From assembly GCA_035532475.1 (NCBI GenBank), contig DATKQY010000069.1:36304-100303 (forward strand): a stretch of DNA of 64,000 nt. The letters run 5' to 3'. The position numbers were made by a program, and so were the translations under genes. Numbering within the stretch: the first letter of the stretch is position 1; each line of letters starts with the position of its first letter. The DNA comes from DATKQY01 sp035532475. Lineage in GTDB: Bacteria; Actinomycetota; Acidimicrobiia; Acidimicrobiales; Bog-793. The notes under the pieces are model-generated. The model was not told the DNA's origin. It made no database searches and saw only the letters and a list, made by a program, of their open reading frames with translations. Positions 25,305 through 34,160 of the stretch are shown here, one piece after another.

Positions 25305-25652
25305 AGGCGCTTACCGTATCGACCCGAGCGCCGTATCCGAGGTCAACCGACGCCGCATCTCGACGCCAGATCGGCCGCGCCCACCGGCGATCGGCCCGAT
25401 CGTCGTCGGAAGGTGCCCTGAGGCCCTCCCACCTCCGCTTCGGGAACCCCGGCGCAGCATCGCGCACGTGGCGCTCGGCGGGACGTCGTGGCGGCCAGGC
25501 GGACGCTCGGGTGGAACCGGTCGGCGTGCGTGCGGGCGCGCGGGGATCCGCCGGCCCGGCGAGGCGCCGACGGTCGGCCGCTCCACCCGCCCGACCACTG
25601 CCCGGTGCCCGACGGACGTGGCCGCACCGCGACGGGCCGGCCGCCAGCAGGC
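25305..25652. other. Intergenic region, promoter of the LCP gene
   Basis: 348 bases. On the minus strand TACGGT (25318-25313) lies eight bases before the LCP GTG start and is a likely -10. No gene-like frame or other element is seen. Confidence 0.4.
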
Positions 25653-27857
25653 CTACCCTCGGCGCGGGTCGGCGGCGACGAGGTCACGGAGCTCGCGGCC
25701 GAAGCTCGCCAGCTTCGAGGACGCGGGGCCGCCGTCGAGCGCCCGGGAGCCGAAGGCCGCCTCCGAGACGACGGTGGCCCCTTTGGCTTCCAGCGCGGTG
25801 CGCATCTCGACCAACGCGTTCTTCGGCGCGACGCCGTAGGTGCAGAAGATCCCGACCGCCTTGCCCCCGAGTCGGGGCAGCCCCGCCAGCCAAGCGGAGG
25901 TGGTCTTGGACGGGTGCACCCCGGCGACGACGAAGCCCTCGACCCAGCAGCCGAGGACGAGGAGATCGACGTCCGCCAGCTCGGTGGCGCCCACCTTCGA
26001 CAGCGGCAGGACCTCGACCTGCGCGCCGGCGCCCGCGAGGGAACCGGCGATCAGCCCGGCGGCTCGGGCGGTCCGGCCGCCGCGGCTGTCGTAGGCGACC
26101 AGGACCCGCCGCAGCCCTGCCGGGCTTCGGCCGGGCCGGCGCGGTTGCGCCGAGAGCACCGCGAGCGCCGCCCGCCGCCCCTGTGCCATCGCCTCCACCA
26201 CGGTGGAGGGTCCGACGAGTGCGTCCCCCGCCGCCCAGAGGCGGTCCTGGAAGGCGAAGGAGGCGGCTTCCAGGCCGAGCTCCCGGCCGAGGGCGAGCCT
26301 TCCGACCGGGCTGGCCTGTGCCGACGCCGACGCCGCGCCTGCGAGGATGCCGCTCGCCTGCCACCGGCGGTCCGGCAGCCCGCCGGCGCTCCGCCGCAGC
26401 GGGGCCCCGGGCAGCGCGGGGGCGAAGGCCGGGTCGGCCCGGTAGCCCATCGCCAGCACGACGAGGTCGATTCGAAGCACCTCGATCTCGCCATCGAGGA
26501 TCTTCGGCGGTCGCTCCCGGCTCGCCTGCACGGTCTTCGCGAGCAGCGCCCGCCCGACGCGACCCTCGACGCCCTCCAGCTTCTTCAAGGTGCGCTGGAA
26601 GAGGACCTCCACGCCTTCGAGGCGCGCCTCGGCGAGCTCGTCGGGCCGGGCGAGGGCGAAGCGTTCGTCGAGCCAGTCAACGCAGACCGCCCGGAGACCG
26701 AGCCTCCTGGCGGTCCGAGCGACGTCCATCGCGGTGTTGCCGGCCCCGAGCACGAGGACGCGTGCCGGGCGATCCGGATCGTCCTCCTCGGTGCGAAGCC
26801 CGAGGTCGGCGCAGAAGCTGGCCCGCCCACCGGCACGTTCGAGCGCGGCCTTCCCGGCCTTCAAGAACGCCGTCGCGTCGGTCACGCCGCCGAGATCCGC
26901 TCCGGGCACGGGTAGGCGCATCGGAACGCCCGAACCGTGCGCGAGGACGACGGCGTCGTGCTCGAGAAGGAGGCGCTCGAGCTCCGCCGGCGCCACCTCC
27001 GAACCGCAACGCAGATCGACACCGGCGGCGGTGAGCTGGGCCCACGGGCGAGTCGCGATGGCGTCGGGGAGGGTGAAGTCGGGGATGCCCCAGCCGAGCA
27101 GGCCGGCAGGCTGGGCGTCCTTCTCATAGACGGTGACCGCCGCGCCGGCTTCTACGAGCTCCCACGCGGCGCCGATGCCGGCGGGTCCCGAGCCGACGAT
27201 GCCCACGGAGAGCCCGACGGCGCCGGCAGAGCGCGGGCTCGGCGGCGGCACGGGCAGGCGGTCGGCCACGAAGCGCTCGAGCTTGCCGATCGCGACCGGC
27301 TCGCCCCCGGCGAGCGACCACGTGCACGAGCCCTCGCACTGCGCCGCCTGGCTGCAGACTCGGCTGCAGATGTCCGGCAGGACCGAGGTCCGGCGCAGGA
27401 CCGCGTGGGCCGTCTCGAGATCGCGCGCCTTCACGGCACGGATGAACGACGGGATGTCGTTGTGCGCGGGGCAGCCGCGCACGCAGGTCGGGTCGGGGCA
27501 TTCGAGGCAGCGCCCGGCGGCGCCGAGCGCCTCCTCCCAGGTGCCGAATCCCCGGCGGACCTCCTCGTCGCTCCCGAGAAGGGGGTCGGGGTGCACGGGC
27601 GCGGGCTCGAGCCGCGAGCCGACCAGTAGGGGACCGTCCACCCGGATCGCGCTGAATGGGCACGTCCTCACGCACTGCCGGCAGCCGACGCAGAGGTCGT
27701 CGTCCGCGGCCGCGATCCAGCGTCGGGTGTCCATCGTGAGCGCCCCCGTCGGGCAGCGGACCACGCACTCCTGGCAACCCGCGCACCGGTCGGTCAGCAC
27801 GACGACGCGCGGCCGGGTCCCCTCGGTCGCCGTCCGGTCCGGTTCGGTGAGCGTCAT
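25653..27857 (-). CDS. Ferredoxin - GltD-like FAD oxidoreductase - flavodoxin fusion
   Basis: 734 residues with three modules. Residues 20-70 are a 2x[4Fe-4S] ferredoxin (C25, C28, C31, C35 and C56, C59, C62, C66). Residues ~115-560 are a glutamate-synthase small-subunit-like oxidoreductase: further Cys clusters (CLECPDPTCVRGCP), FAD motif VGIVGSGPAGIGAA and NAD(P) motif VLVLGAGNTAMD. Residues ~585-734 form a flavodoxin-like domain (RVLVAYDSRGGRTARAAGLI, DVDLLVLGCWVEGF). The chain could pass electrons from NAD(P)H through FAD, FMN and iron-sulfur centres. ATG 27857 has an AAGGAGAAG ribosome-binding site. It follows the membrane polyferredoxin gene after 27 bases and is surely its partner. Confidence 0.88.
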   Translation of the reverse strand: MTLTEPDRTATEGTRPRVVVLTDRCAGCQECVVRCPTGALTMDTRRWIAAADDDLCVGCRQCVRTCPFSAIRVDGPLLVGSRLEPAPVHPDPLLGSDEEVRRGFGTWEEALGAAGRCLECPDPTCVRGCPAHNDIPSFIRAVKARDLETAHAVLRRTSVLPDICSRVCSQAAQCEGSCTWSLAGGEPVAIGKLERFVADRLPVPPPSPRSAGAVGLSVGIVGSGPAGIGAAWELVEAGAAVTVYEKDAQPAGLLGWGIPDFTLPDAIATRPWAQLTAAGVDLRCGSEVAPAELERLLLEHDAVVLAHGSGVPMRLPVPGADLGGVTDATAFLKAGKAALERAGGRASFCADLGLRTEEDDPDRPARVLVLGAGNTAMDVARTARRLGLRAVCVDWLDERFALARPDELAEARLEGVEVLFQRTLKKLEGVEGRVGRALLAKTVQASRERPPKILDGEIEVLRIDLVVLAMGYRADPAFAPALPGAPLRRSAGGLPDRRWQASGILAGAASASAQASPVGRLALGRELGLEAASFAFQDRLWAAGDALVGPSTVVEAMAQGRRAALAVLSAQPRRPGRSPAGLRRVLVAYDSRGGRTARAAGLIAGSLAGAGAQVEVLPLSKVGATELADVDLLVLGCWVEGFVVAGVHPSKTTSAWLAGLPRLGGKAVGIFCTYGVAPKNALVEMRTALEAKGATVVSEAAFGSRALDGGPASSKLASFGRELRDLVAADPRRG

Positions 27858-27884
27858 GACTTCTCCTTCGAGTCCGCCGGCCGC

Positions 27885-29474
27885 TCAGTTCGCGGCGTGC
27901 ATGATCACGTAGAGGATGGCGGCAGTGGCGCCGCACGCGAGGACGAACGTCGTGGTGGCGAGCCGCACGCCGAACGCGCTGCGGCTTAGCGGAACGAGCT
28001 CGCGCGAGCCGATCCGCCAGGTGCTCCACAGGGCCGCGGCCGTGCCGAGGGCGACGACGAGGACCTGGACGAGGACGATGCCGGGGACGGAGAGGATCCT
28101 CGTGGAGTAGAGCGCCGAGTTCGTCCCTGCGAGGCCGAACAGGTGCGCCGTGGCAGGGACGAGGCGGGGCGAGTACTCGAAGAACTTCGGAAGCTGCCGG
28201 GCGAAGTAGTCGGCGCCCATCACCGGGATGAGCCCGTAGGCGATCGGCACGAAGAACGTCCGGAAGCGCGACGCCCGCTCGAGGAAGCCGTCGGGACCCT
28301 CGACGGCGAGGTCGCGACGGGCGAACCAACGCCCAAGGAGCCGTCCGAAGCCCGCGGTGAGGAGGGCCACGGTGACGATGACCGCGAGGTAGGCCACCGG
28401 GTTGGGGTAGTGGGGGAAGTGCATCGCGGAGTTCAGCCAGCCCTCGGCCCTCGCGTAGACGTTCGTCGCGTTGACCTGCTGGTAGACGACGAGCCCCCAG
28501 AGCAGCGCGATCGCCCAGGCGACGTCGCCCCGGCGCCGTCTCGGTGCGACGACCGAGGTGAGGGGCTTTTGGAGGAAGAGCCCGACGTTGTCCTGCGGGC
28601 AGGACTTGTAGCACTCCGAGCACAGTCCGCAGTAGAGGTTCGAGTCTGCGCTGCCGGGCCACGTGTACCAGGGGCAGCCGAAGCCTTCGTCGCCGCCGCG
28701 CATGCAGTCCTTCGTGGCGCAGCTCAGGCAGGTCTCACGGTCGCGGGTCCGGAACCCGGCGACGGTTCCCATCGAGCCAACGGTGCCGATGAGCGAGGTC
28801 AGGGGGCAGATGTAGCGACAGAACGTGCGGCGCTCGAACACCAGGAAGAACGTCAGCGCGGAGCCGACGATGCCGATGACCATGAAGCTCGTCGCCGCGG
28901 GGTTGCCCGGCCCGGCGATGTTGAAGTACTCCTCGATCCAGGTGAGGAGCAGGAAGGAGACGACGGGGAGCACGAAGCCGAGCTGGGCGAGCTGGGGTGG
29001 GAACTTCAGGTTGAGGCCGATCGGCTTCTCCGTGCGCCGCCAGAACGTGTGGCGCTGCACCCACTCGGCGAACCCTCCGAAGGGGCACATCGCGCACCAG
29101 GCGCGCCCGACGATGACCATCATCACAAAGACGAGGCAGAACCACACGTACCAGGTGATCGCGGCGCCGAAGTTCAGTCCCGGGATCGCGGTGCCGAGGA
29201 GGCCCACGAAGATCACCGTCCAGAAGATCACCTGGTTCGGCACGATGAGGAGGAACTGGAACTTCCGGCTCCGTACGAGTCTGGCGATCCTGGGATTGCG
29301 CGTGAGGTCCCAGCCCTGCCGCGGGTCTGAGGGGCCGAAGCGCGCCTCGAGCCCCTCGCGCACCGGCGAGCGCAGTCGGACTGCGACGGCGACCGGGTCG
29401 CCGGCAGCCGGTTCGGTCGGGTGCGCCACCTGGTCGCCGGGGCGCTCGTCAGCCTGGCTCAGATATGTAGTCAC
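27885..29474 (-). CDS. NapH/NosR/RnfB-type membrane 4Fe-4S polyferredoxin
   Basis: 529 residues from GTG 29474. About ten hydrophobic helices frame the cysteine motifs of the NapH/NosR/CcoG group: WCAMCPFGGFAEW, CRYICPLTSLIG, then CLSCATKDCMRG, CPW, and CGLCSECYKSCP, which can hold two [4Fe-4S] clusters plus the loop motifs. No N-terminal FMN-binding domain of NosR is present. Family proteins move electrons across or along the membrane to periplasmic or cytoplasmic acceptors. A TACGTT -10 lies six bases before the GTG, so the message may be leaderless. It is the first gene of a two-gene operon with the flavodoxin fusion. Confidence 0.85.
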   Translation of the reverse strand: MTTYLSQADERPGDQVAHPTEPAAGDPVAVAVRLRSPVREGLEARFGPSDPRQGWDLTRNPRIARLVRSRKFQFLLIVPNQVIFWTVIFVGLLGTAIPGLNFGAAITWYVWFCLVFVMMVIVGRAWCAMCPFGGFAEWVQRHTFWRRTEKPIGLNLKFPPQLAQLGFVLPVVSFLLLTWIEEYFNIAGPGNPAATSFMVIGIVGSALTFFLVFERRTFCRYICPLTSLIGTVGSMGTVAGFRTRDRETCLSCATKDCMRGGDEGFGCPWYTWPGSADSNLYCGLCSECYKSCPQDNVGLFLQKPLTSVVAPRRRRGDVAWAIALLWGLVVYQQVNATNVYARAEGWLNSAMHFPHYPNPVAYLAVIVTVALLTAGFGRLLGRWFARRDLAVEGPDGFLERASRFRTFFVPIAYGLIPVMGADYFARQLPKFFEYSPRLVPATAHLFGLAGTNSALYSTRILSVPGIVLVQVLVVALGTAAALWSTWRIGSRELVPLSRSAFGVRLATTTFVLACGATAAILYVIMHAAN

Positions 29475-29715
29475 GCGCTCAACGTATAGCGAGGAACTAC
29501 GTAATCGAAGGGTCGAAGGTACCGAGTTCTCCGGGGGCGCGCCCCGTGGTCCCACGGGCGCCTGCCAGGCGTCCCATCGGGTTGCGCTCAGTGGCGAGCG
29601 AGGCGAGGAGGCGTCGTCACCGGGTTGACCAGGGGCGCGACACGCCGGGCGCGTGCCCGCGTCCGGTCGGCGGTGCGGCTCGGTTCGGGGGCGGCGCCTG
29701 CGTCGCCCGGAGCGT

Positions 29716-29952
29716 TCAGCGGTGGGGCGTGCTCAGCGTCGCGAGCCGGTCTAGGGCCTCGTCGATCTCGGTGAGCTCGAGCATGCCGGCGCACGCCGAG
29801 AGCTCACCGAGTGTGCGCCGCCGCCGCCGGGCTCTGCGCGAGGCGCCGAGCCAGGTCTTGAGCGCCACCGCGACGAACGTCACGACGTAGCCGACGATGA
29901 CGAGGGGTGCGGCAGCGGCCGCGCCGAACGTCACGTCGAGCAGCGTCCTCAT
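29716..29952 (-). CDS. Small single-helix membrane protein, unknown function
   Basis: 78 residues from ATG 29952 (MRTLLDVTFGAAAAAPLVIVGYVVTFVAVALKTWLGASRRARRRRR). There is one transmembrane segment, then a strongly basic stretch and an amphipathic C-terminal helix (TLGELSACAGMLELTEIDEALDRLATL). The order hydrophobic, basic, amphipathic is protein-like and puts the C-terminus in the cytoplasm. It diverges from the two-component system at 30185, 232 bases away. No family is recognised. A longer frame upstream to 30219 exists but has no protein-like composition. Confidence 0.5.
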   Translation of the reverse strand: MRTLLDVTFGAAAAAPLVIVGYVVTFVAVALKTWLGASRRARRRRRTLGELSACAGMLELTEIDEALDRLATLSTPHR

Positions 29953-30171
29953 CGCCTGCCCCAGTGCGCCATACAGGGACTCTCCCGCCTCGGCGGCGCA
30001 GGCACCAGGGGGGTAGCCCGGACGGACCCACCGTGATACCCGCCCGGATGCCCGAGTAAGAACCCGGGCGTCCGGGCGTCCGAAGGTACGACGCCCCGGG
30101 GCTTTCGCCGGCGCCGAGGCCGGGGGAGCGCCCGCCCCGCCGCTGTTCCGGCGGGGCGGGAGGTGCAGGCG

Positions 30172-30177
30172 TAGCCT
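30172..30177 (+). promoter_or_regulatory. -10 box of the two-component system
   Basis: TAGCCT, seven bases before the GTG start of the response regulator; suggests a leaderless message. Confidence 0.4.
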
Positions 30178-30184
30178 CGACGAG

Positions 30185-30847
30185 GTGGACAGCGGGCGGC
30201 GACCGGTGCGGGTGGCCATCGTCGAGGATCACGCGCTCGTGCGGGAGGGTACCGCTCAGCTGCTCGAGCGCGAAGGCGACATCGTCGTCGTCGGCCAGTT
30301 CGCCTCGGCCGAAGACGCGCTGGAGCGCCTCGGAGAGATCCGGCCCGATGTCATGCTCGTTGACGTCGAGCTCCCCGCGATGAACGGCATCACCCTGGCC
30401 CGAGCGAGCGCCGAGCGCGCGCCGGAGACGCGCGTGGTCGTTCTCAGCGCGTACGACAACTACGCGTACGTCGTCGAGGCGCTCGAGGCAGGCGTGGCCG
30501 GCTACCTGCTCAAGACGGCCTCGAGCCGGGAGCTCGCCCAGGCGGTACGCACCGTCGCCGGGGGAGCGCTCGTCCTCGACGAGGCCGTCTCGCGCCGGCT
30601 CGCCGGACGGTGGCGCGGGGAAGCGGGAGGTCTGCCCGGCGAGCTGACCTCGCGCGAGAACGACGTGCTGCGCCTTCTCGGCGAAGGCCTGTCGAACAAG
30701 CAGATCGCCGCGCGGCTCGAGCTTGGGCTGCGCACCGTCGAAGGGTACGTCTCGAACGTGCTCGCGAAGCTCGGCGTCGCGTCGAGGACCGAGGCTGCGC
30801 TCTATGCGGTGAGCCGCCGCGTCGTGGATCCCGGACACCCCAGATGA
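30185..30847 (+). CDS. NarL/FixJ-type response regulator
   Basis: 220 residues from GTG 30185. The receiver domain shows the acidic pair (E14, D15), phosphoacceptor D60 in VMLVDVELPAMNG, and Lys in GYLLKTAS. The C-terminal LuxR-type helix-turn-helix is LTSRENDVLRLLGEGLSNKQIAARLELGLRTVEGYVSNVLAKLGV. It activates or represses target promoters after phosphorylation by the histidine kinase encoded next, with which it overlaps by four bases (ATGA). Targets cannot be told from the sequence. Confidence 0.93.
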   Translation: MDSGRRPVRVAIVEDHALVREGTAQLLEREGDIVVVGQFASAEDALERLGEIRPDVMLVDVELPAMNGITLARASAERAPETRVVVLSAYDNYAYVVEALEAGVAGYLLKTASSRELAQAVRTVAGGALVLDEAVSRRLAGRWRGEAGGLPGELTSRENDVLRLLGEGLSNKQIAARLELGLRTVEGYVSNVLAKLGVASRTEAALYAVSRRVVDPGHPR

Positions 30848-32262
30848 CGGGCACCGCCGGGCAGCTGGCCGCAGCGCTGCGGCGGGCGCGGCAGCCGCCG
30901 ATCGACTCGGTGGCGTTCTGGGTCGTGCAGGCGCTGGTGATCGGTCTGGCCGGCCTGCACTTCGCCCTCGACCTGGCGTCGTCGTCGGAGACTCACGCCA
31001 TCCCCGCGGGCATCCCGGTCGCCATGCTGCTCGTCCCGGTGAGCTACGCGGCCGCGCGCTTCGGGCTCTCCGGCTCGGTTGCAACGGCGGCGTGGGCGTC
31101 GCTCCTCTGGCTGCCCGACCTGCTCCTCCCCCACGACCAGGGACACGTCGTCAACGACATCATGGAGCTCTTCTTGGTCGACGCCGTCGCCGTGTTCGTC
31201 GGCTACCACATCGACTCCGAGCGCCACGAGCGCGCGAAGGTGGCGCTCGCCGAAGCGGAGCACCGCAGGGCCGAGACTCGCTACCGCCAGTTGTTCGACA
31301 CGAACGCCGCCCCCATCCTCGTCCTGGACGGACACGGCGTGATCCGGGAGGCGAACCCGGCCGCGGGCGCCCTGGCCGGTGGGTCGGTGGTCGGACGCGA
31401 CATTGCTGAAGTGCTCGGCTGCACACTCGAGGTGCTCGCCCGCATCGGCGGGGGCGTTGTCACGTCGCCGGCTGCAGCTGCGGAGCGCCGGGACTTCCGC
31501 CCGAGCCTCGCGCGGGTGCCGGCCGAGGCGCCTGCTCCCGACCTCACGCAGGTCGTGCTGGAGGACGTGACCGAGGAACGGGCCGAGGGGCTGCGTGCGC
31601 GCCATTACGCCGGGCTGTTGCTCGACGCCATCGAGGAGGAGCGTCGGCGGGTCGCACGCGAGCTCCACGACGAGCCGCTGCAACTCCTGGTGCATCTCGC
31701 ACGGCACCTGGAGCTGCTCGCTACGTTGCCGGACGTCCCGGCCGACGCCGTCGAGGGGCTGGCCGCCGCCCGCCACCAGGTGCTCGACGTCGCCGTTCGG
31801 CTTCGATCGATCCTCGGCGATCTGCGCCCTCCGGCACTCGAGCAGCTCGGACTGGTGGCTGCTCTTCGCGGCTTGCTCGCCGACACCGAGAACGACACGG
31901 GGATCCGCACGGAGCTGAAGGTCCTCGGCGCCGAGGCCGGGCTCGCCCGCGACGTCGCGCTCGGAGCGTTCCGGATCGTCCAGGAGGCGGTGAACAACGT
32001 CGTGCGCCACGCCGGGGCGCACTGGCTCTCGGTGGCGGTGGAGTTCGACGACGGCGGCGGCGTCGGCGGCGACGTGCTGATCGAGGTGCGGGACGACGGG
32101 CGGGGCTTCGACAGCCGGACCATCGACGAGCGCCCGAGGTCTGACCGTCTCGGTACCCTCGGAATGAGGGAACGCACGAAGCTGCTCGGGGGGACGATCG
32201 AGATCGCCTCGACGCCCGGTCAGGGGACGACGGTGCGCGCCAGGATCCCGCTGACCCGCTGA
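30844..32262 (+). CDS. NarL-type sensor histidine kinase with membrane sensor and PAS-like domain
   Basis: 472 residues from ATG 30844. The N-terminus has four hydrophobic helices (residues ~22-125, a DUF4118-like arrangement), then a PAS-like segment (RYRQLFDTNAAPILVLDGHGVIREANPAA). The HisKA_3 box has H275 in ARELHDEPLQLLVH, and the ATPase has N-box-like AVNNVVRHAGA and G-boxes DDGRGFD and GLGTLGMRER-type sequence. Phosphate would go to D60 of the response regulator. The stop codon lies within a CTGACCCG repeat, followed by a strong hairpin. Confidence 0.92.
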   Translation: MTGTAGQLAAALRRARQPPIDSVAFWVVQALVIGLAGLHFALDLASSSETHAIPAGIPVAMLLVPVSYAAARFGLSGSVATAAWASLLWLPDLLLPHDQGHVVNDIMELFLVDAVAVFVGYHIDSERHERAKVALAEAEHRRAETRYRQLFDTNAAPILVLDGHGVIREANPAAGALAGGSVVGRDIAEVLGCTLEVLARIGGGVVTSPAAAAERRDFRPSLARVPAEAPAPDLTQVVLEDVTEERAEGLRARHYAGLLLDAIEEERRRVARELHDEPLQLLVHLARHLELLATLPDVPADAVEGLAAARHQVLDVAVRLRSILGDLRPPALEQLGLVAALRGLLADTENDTGIRTELKVLGAEAGLARDVALGAFRIVQEAVNNVVRHAGAHWLSVAVEFDDGGGVGGDVLIEVRDDGRGFDSRTIDERPRSDRLGTLGMRERTKLLGGTIEIASTPGQGTTVRARIPLTR

Positions 32263-32274
32263 CCCGCTGACCCG
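32251..32274. repeat. CTGACCCG tandem octamers at the end of the kinase gene
   Basis: Three exact copies of CTGACCCG, with a fourth partial copy (CTGACG) running into the terminator hairpin. The kinase stop codon TGA (32260-32262) lies in the second copy. Confidence 0.8.
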
Positions 32275-32304
32275 CTGACGCCGGGCAGGGCGTCAGCGGG
32301 TCAG
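32267..32304. terminator. Strong bidirectional hairpin between converging genes
   Basis: A 16-bp perfect stem, CTGACCCGCTGACGCC and its complement, around loop GGGCAG. It lies between the histidine kinase (+, ends 32262) and an SRPBCC gene (-, ends 32328). No T-run. Confidence 0.75.
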
Positions 32305-32327
32305 GGGACGCTCGGTCGCGCCCGGAC

Positions 32328-32852
32328 CTAGAACGCGACGGTCGTGTCGTGCGCGAGCACGGGAGCGCCGGGCTGGCTGGCGCATCCGGCCTCGTCGAGG
32401 ATACGCGCGAGGCGGTACAGGAAGGAACGCATCGTCGCCTCGGCGGCGAGGCGGAGGAGCGCCTGGTCCAGGCGAGCCCCGATCGCGCCGAAGGGCGGTT
32501 GGTAGGTCGCGGTGACCTGGAGCTCGCAGGTGGCGCCGTCGAGCGGGGCGAGCTCGAGGTCGGCGTCGAGGGCAGGGAACAAGTGGCCGCTTGCACCGGT
32601 CGCGATCCACCGCAGCGGAACCCGCAGGCGTGTGTCGCTCGTCACCGGGTCGCACATCTGGAGGCGGACCTCCTTCGACAGCCCGGGGAGGTCGCCGAAC
32701 GGGCCCACCCGGGCGAACACGGTGACGCCCGCCTCGTAGGCCTCGTTGGAGGTGGCGGCGAGTCGCGCGCTCACCTGGGGCCAGAAGTCGCTGGCCGCCC
32801 GGAACGGCACGCTGACGGCGCTGCGCGCCTGCACAAACATGTCCGCAACCAT
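32328..32852 (-). CDS. SRPBCC-like (polyketide cyclase/START fold) protein
   Basis: 174 residues from ATG 32852 (MVADMFVQARSAVSVPFRAASDFWPQ). Alternating strands ending in a long C-terminal helix (LDQALLRLAAEATMRSFLYRLARIL) are the helix-grip layout, and the phrase ATYQPPFGAIGARLDQALLRL is typical of SRPBCC proteins. Such proteins bind hydrophobic small molecules; no ligand can be proposed. Upstream is a glutathionyl-hydroquinone-reductase-like gene on the same strand (156-base gap). Confidence 0.7.
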   Translation of the reverse strand: MVADMFVQARSAVSVPFRAASDFWPQVSARLAATSNEAYEAGVTVFARVGPFGDLPGLSKEVRLQMCDPVTSDTRLRVPLRWIATGASGHLFPALDADLELAPLDGATCELQVTATYQPPFGAIGARLDQALLRLAAEATMRSFLYRLARILDEAGCASQPGAPVLAHDTTVAF

Positions 32853-33008
32853 GGCGGGCGCGCCACGGTCGCGGTAGTGCCGAAAGGCACCAACCGACCG
32901 CATCCGACCGACGCAGCCTGCGGCGCGTTCGGTCCGAGGCCGGGCTCGGCCGGGCTCACGTCGACGCCGTTGATCCCACGTTGACGGTGGACGAGCGCGT
33001 CGTCCCGT

Positions 33009-34067
33009 TCAGCCGGGTTGTCCCACGGGCCGTCGCGACATCGGTCCGGCGGCCACCGTCTCCTCGGGCGGTGGTGGTCCAGGAGGCGTGCCGTCGCCGA
33101 ACGGCCGGCCGCCGAGGACGTCCCGACCGTGGGGAACGAGCCAGCCGAAGGGGTCCGGACCGACGGGGACGATCCCCGATGGGTTGATGTCCCGGTGCAC
33201 CAAGTAGTAGTGACGCTTGATGTCGTCGAAGTCGACCGTGTCGCCGAAGCCCGGCGTCTGGAAGAGGTCCCGTGCGTAGGCCCACAGCACCGGCATCTCG
33301 GTGAGCTTGCTCCGGTTGCACTTGAAGTGGCCGTGGTAGACGGCGTCGAAGCGGACGAGGGTGGTGAACAACCGGATGTCGGCCTCGGTGATCGTGTCTC
33401 CGACCAGGTAGCGGTGATGCTCCAACCTGGCGGTCAGCCAGTCGAGCCGTGCGAACAGGCGGTGGTAGGCCACCTCGTACGCCTCCTGGCTGCCGGCGAA
33501 GCCACACTGGTAGACCCCGTTGTTGACGTCGGTGAAGACGACGCCGGCGATGCCGTCGATCTCGTCCCGGAGCTCCGCGGGATACAGGTCCGGGGCCCCG
33601 GGACGATGCAAGGCGCGCCACTCGGTGGACAGGTCCAGCGTGATCTGCGCGTAGTCGTTGGTGACCACCTGACCGGTCGTGACGTCGACGATCGCGGGGA
33701 CCGTGATGCCCCGTTCGTAGCCGGGGAAGCGCGCGAAGTACGCCTCCTGCAGCCGTTCGATCCCGAGGACGGGGTCGCGCCCAGCGGGGTCGAGGTCGAA
33801 CGTCCAGCTGCGGGCGTCGTGCGTCGGTCCGGCGACCGCCAGCGAGATGGGTCCTTCCAGGCCGAGCAGCCGACGGACGATGACCGCCCGGTGCGCCCAG
33901 GGGCAGGCGCGGCTGACGGCGAGACGGTACCGGCCGGGCTCCACCGGGTAGCCCTCGGCGCCGTCTGCGGTGATGCGGGTGGTGATGTAGTCCTGGTCCC
34001 GCTCGAACTCGCCGCTCGAGTGGACAGAGGTGTCGCCGCCGACAAGCTTCTCGGTCTCGCCGGTCAC
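33009..34067 (-). CDS. Xi-class glutathione S-transferase-like (glutathionyl-hydroquinone reductase family)
   Basis: 352 residues from GTG 34067 with an AAAGGAG ribosome-binding site. The thioredoxin-fold N-terminus carries the Xi-class catalytic motif SRACPWAHR (C55). TVPAIVDVTTGQVVTNDYAQITLDL and the C-terminal helical domain (FAGSQEAYEVAYHRLFARLDWLTARLEHHRYLVGDTITEADIRLFTTLVRFDAVYHGHFKCN) match ECM4/YqjG proteins. These reduce glutathionyl hydroquinones, releasing hydroquinone. Actinobacteria usually have mycothiol in place of glutathione, so the thiol here may be mycothiol. The final ~25 residues form a Pro/Gly-rich tail. Confidence 0.9.
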   Translation of the reverse strand: MTGETEKLVGGDTSVHSSGEFERDQDYITTRITADGAEGYPVEPGRYRLAVSRACPWAHRAVIVRRLLGLEGPISLAVAGPTHDARSWTFDLDPAGRDPVLGIERLQEAYFARFPGYERGITVPAIVDVTTGQVVTNDYAQITLDLSTEWRALHRPGAPDLYPAELRDEIDGIAGVVFTDVNNGVYQCGFAGSQEAYEVAYHRLFARLDWLTARLEHHRYLVGDTITEADIRLFTTLVRFDAVYHGHFKCNRSKLTEMPVLWAYARDLFQTPGFGDTVDFDDIKRHYYLVHRDINPSGIVPVGPDPFGWLVPHGRDVLGGRPFGDGTPPGPPPPEETVAAGPMSRRPVGQPG

Positions 34068-34160
34068 GTCAGGCTCCTTTCGGGGGGACGACGCGATGCC
34101 GCGAGGCGCGCGCGTCGCGTCGGGGGAATCGTGTGCCCGGGGCGCGGACCGCCGGGGACG

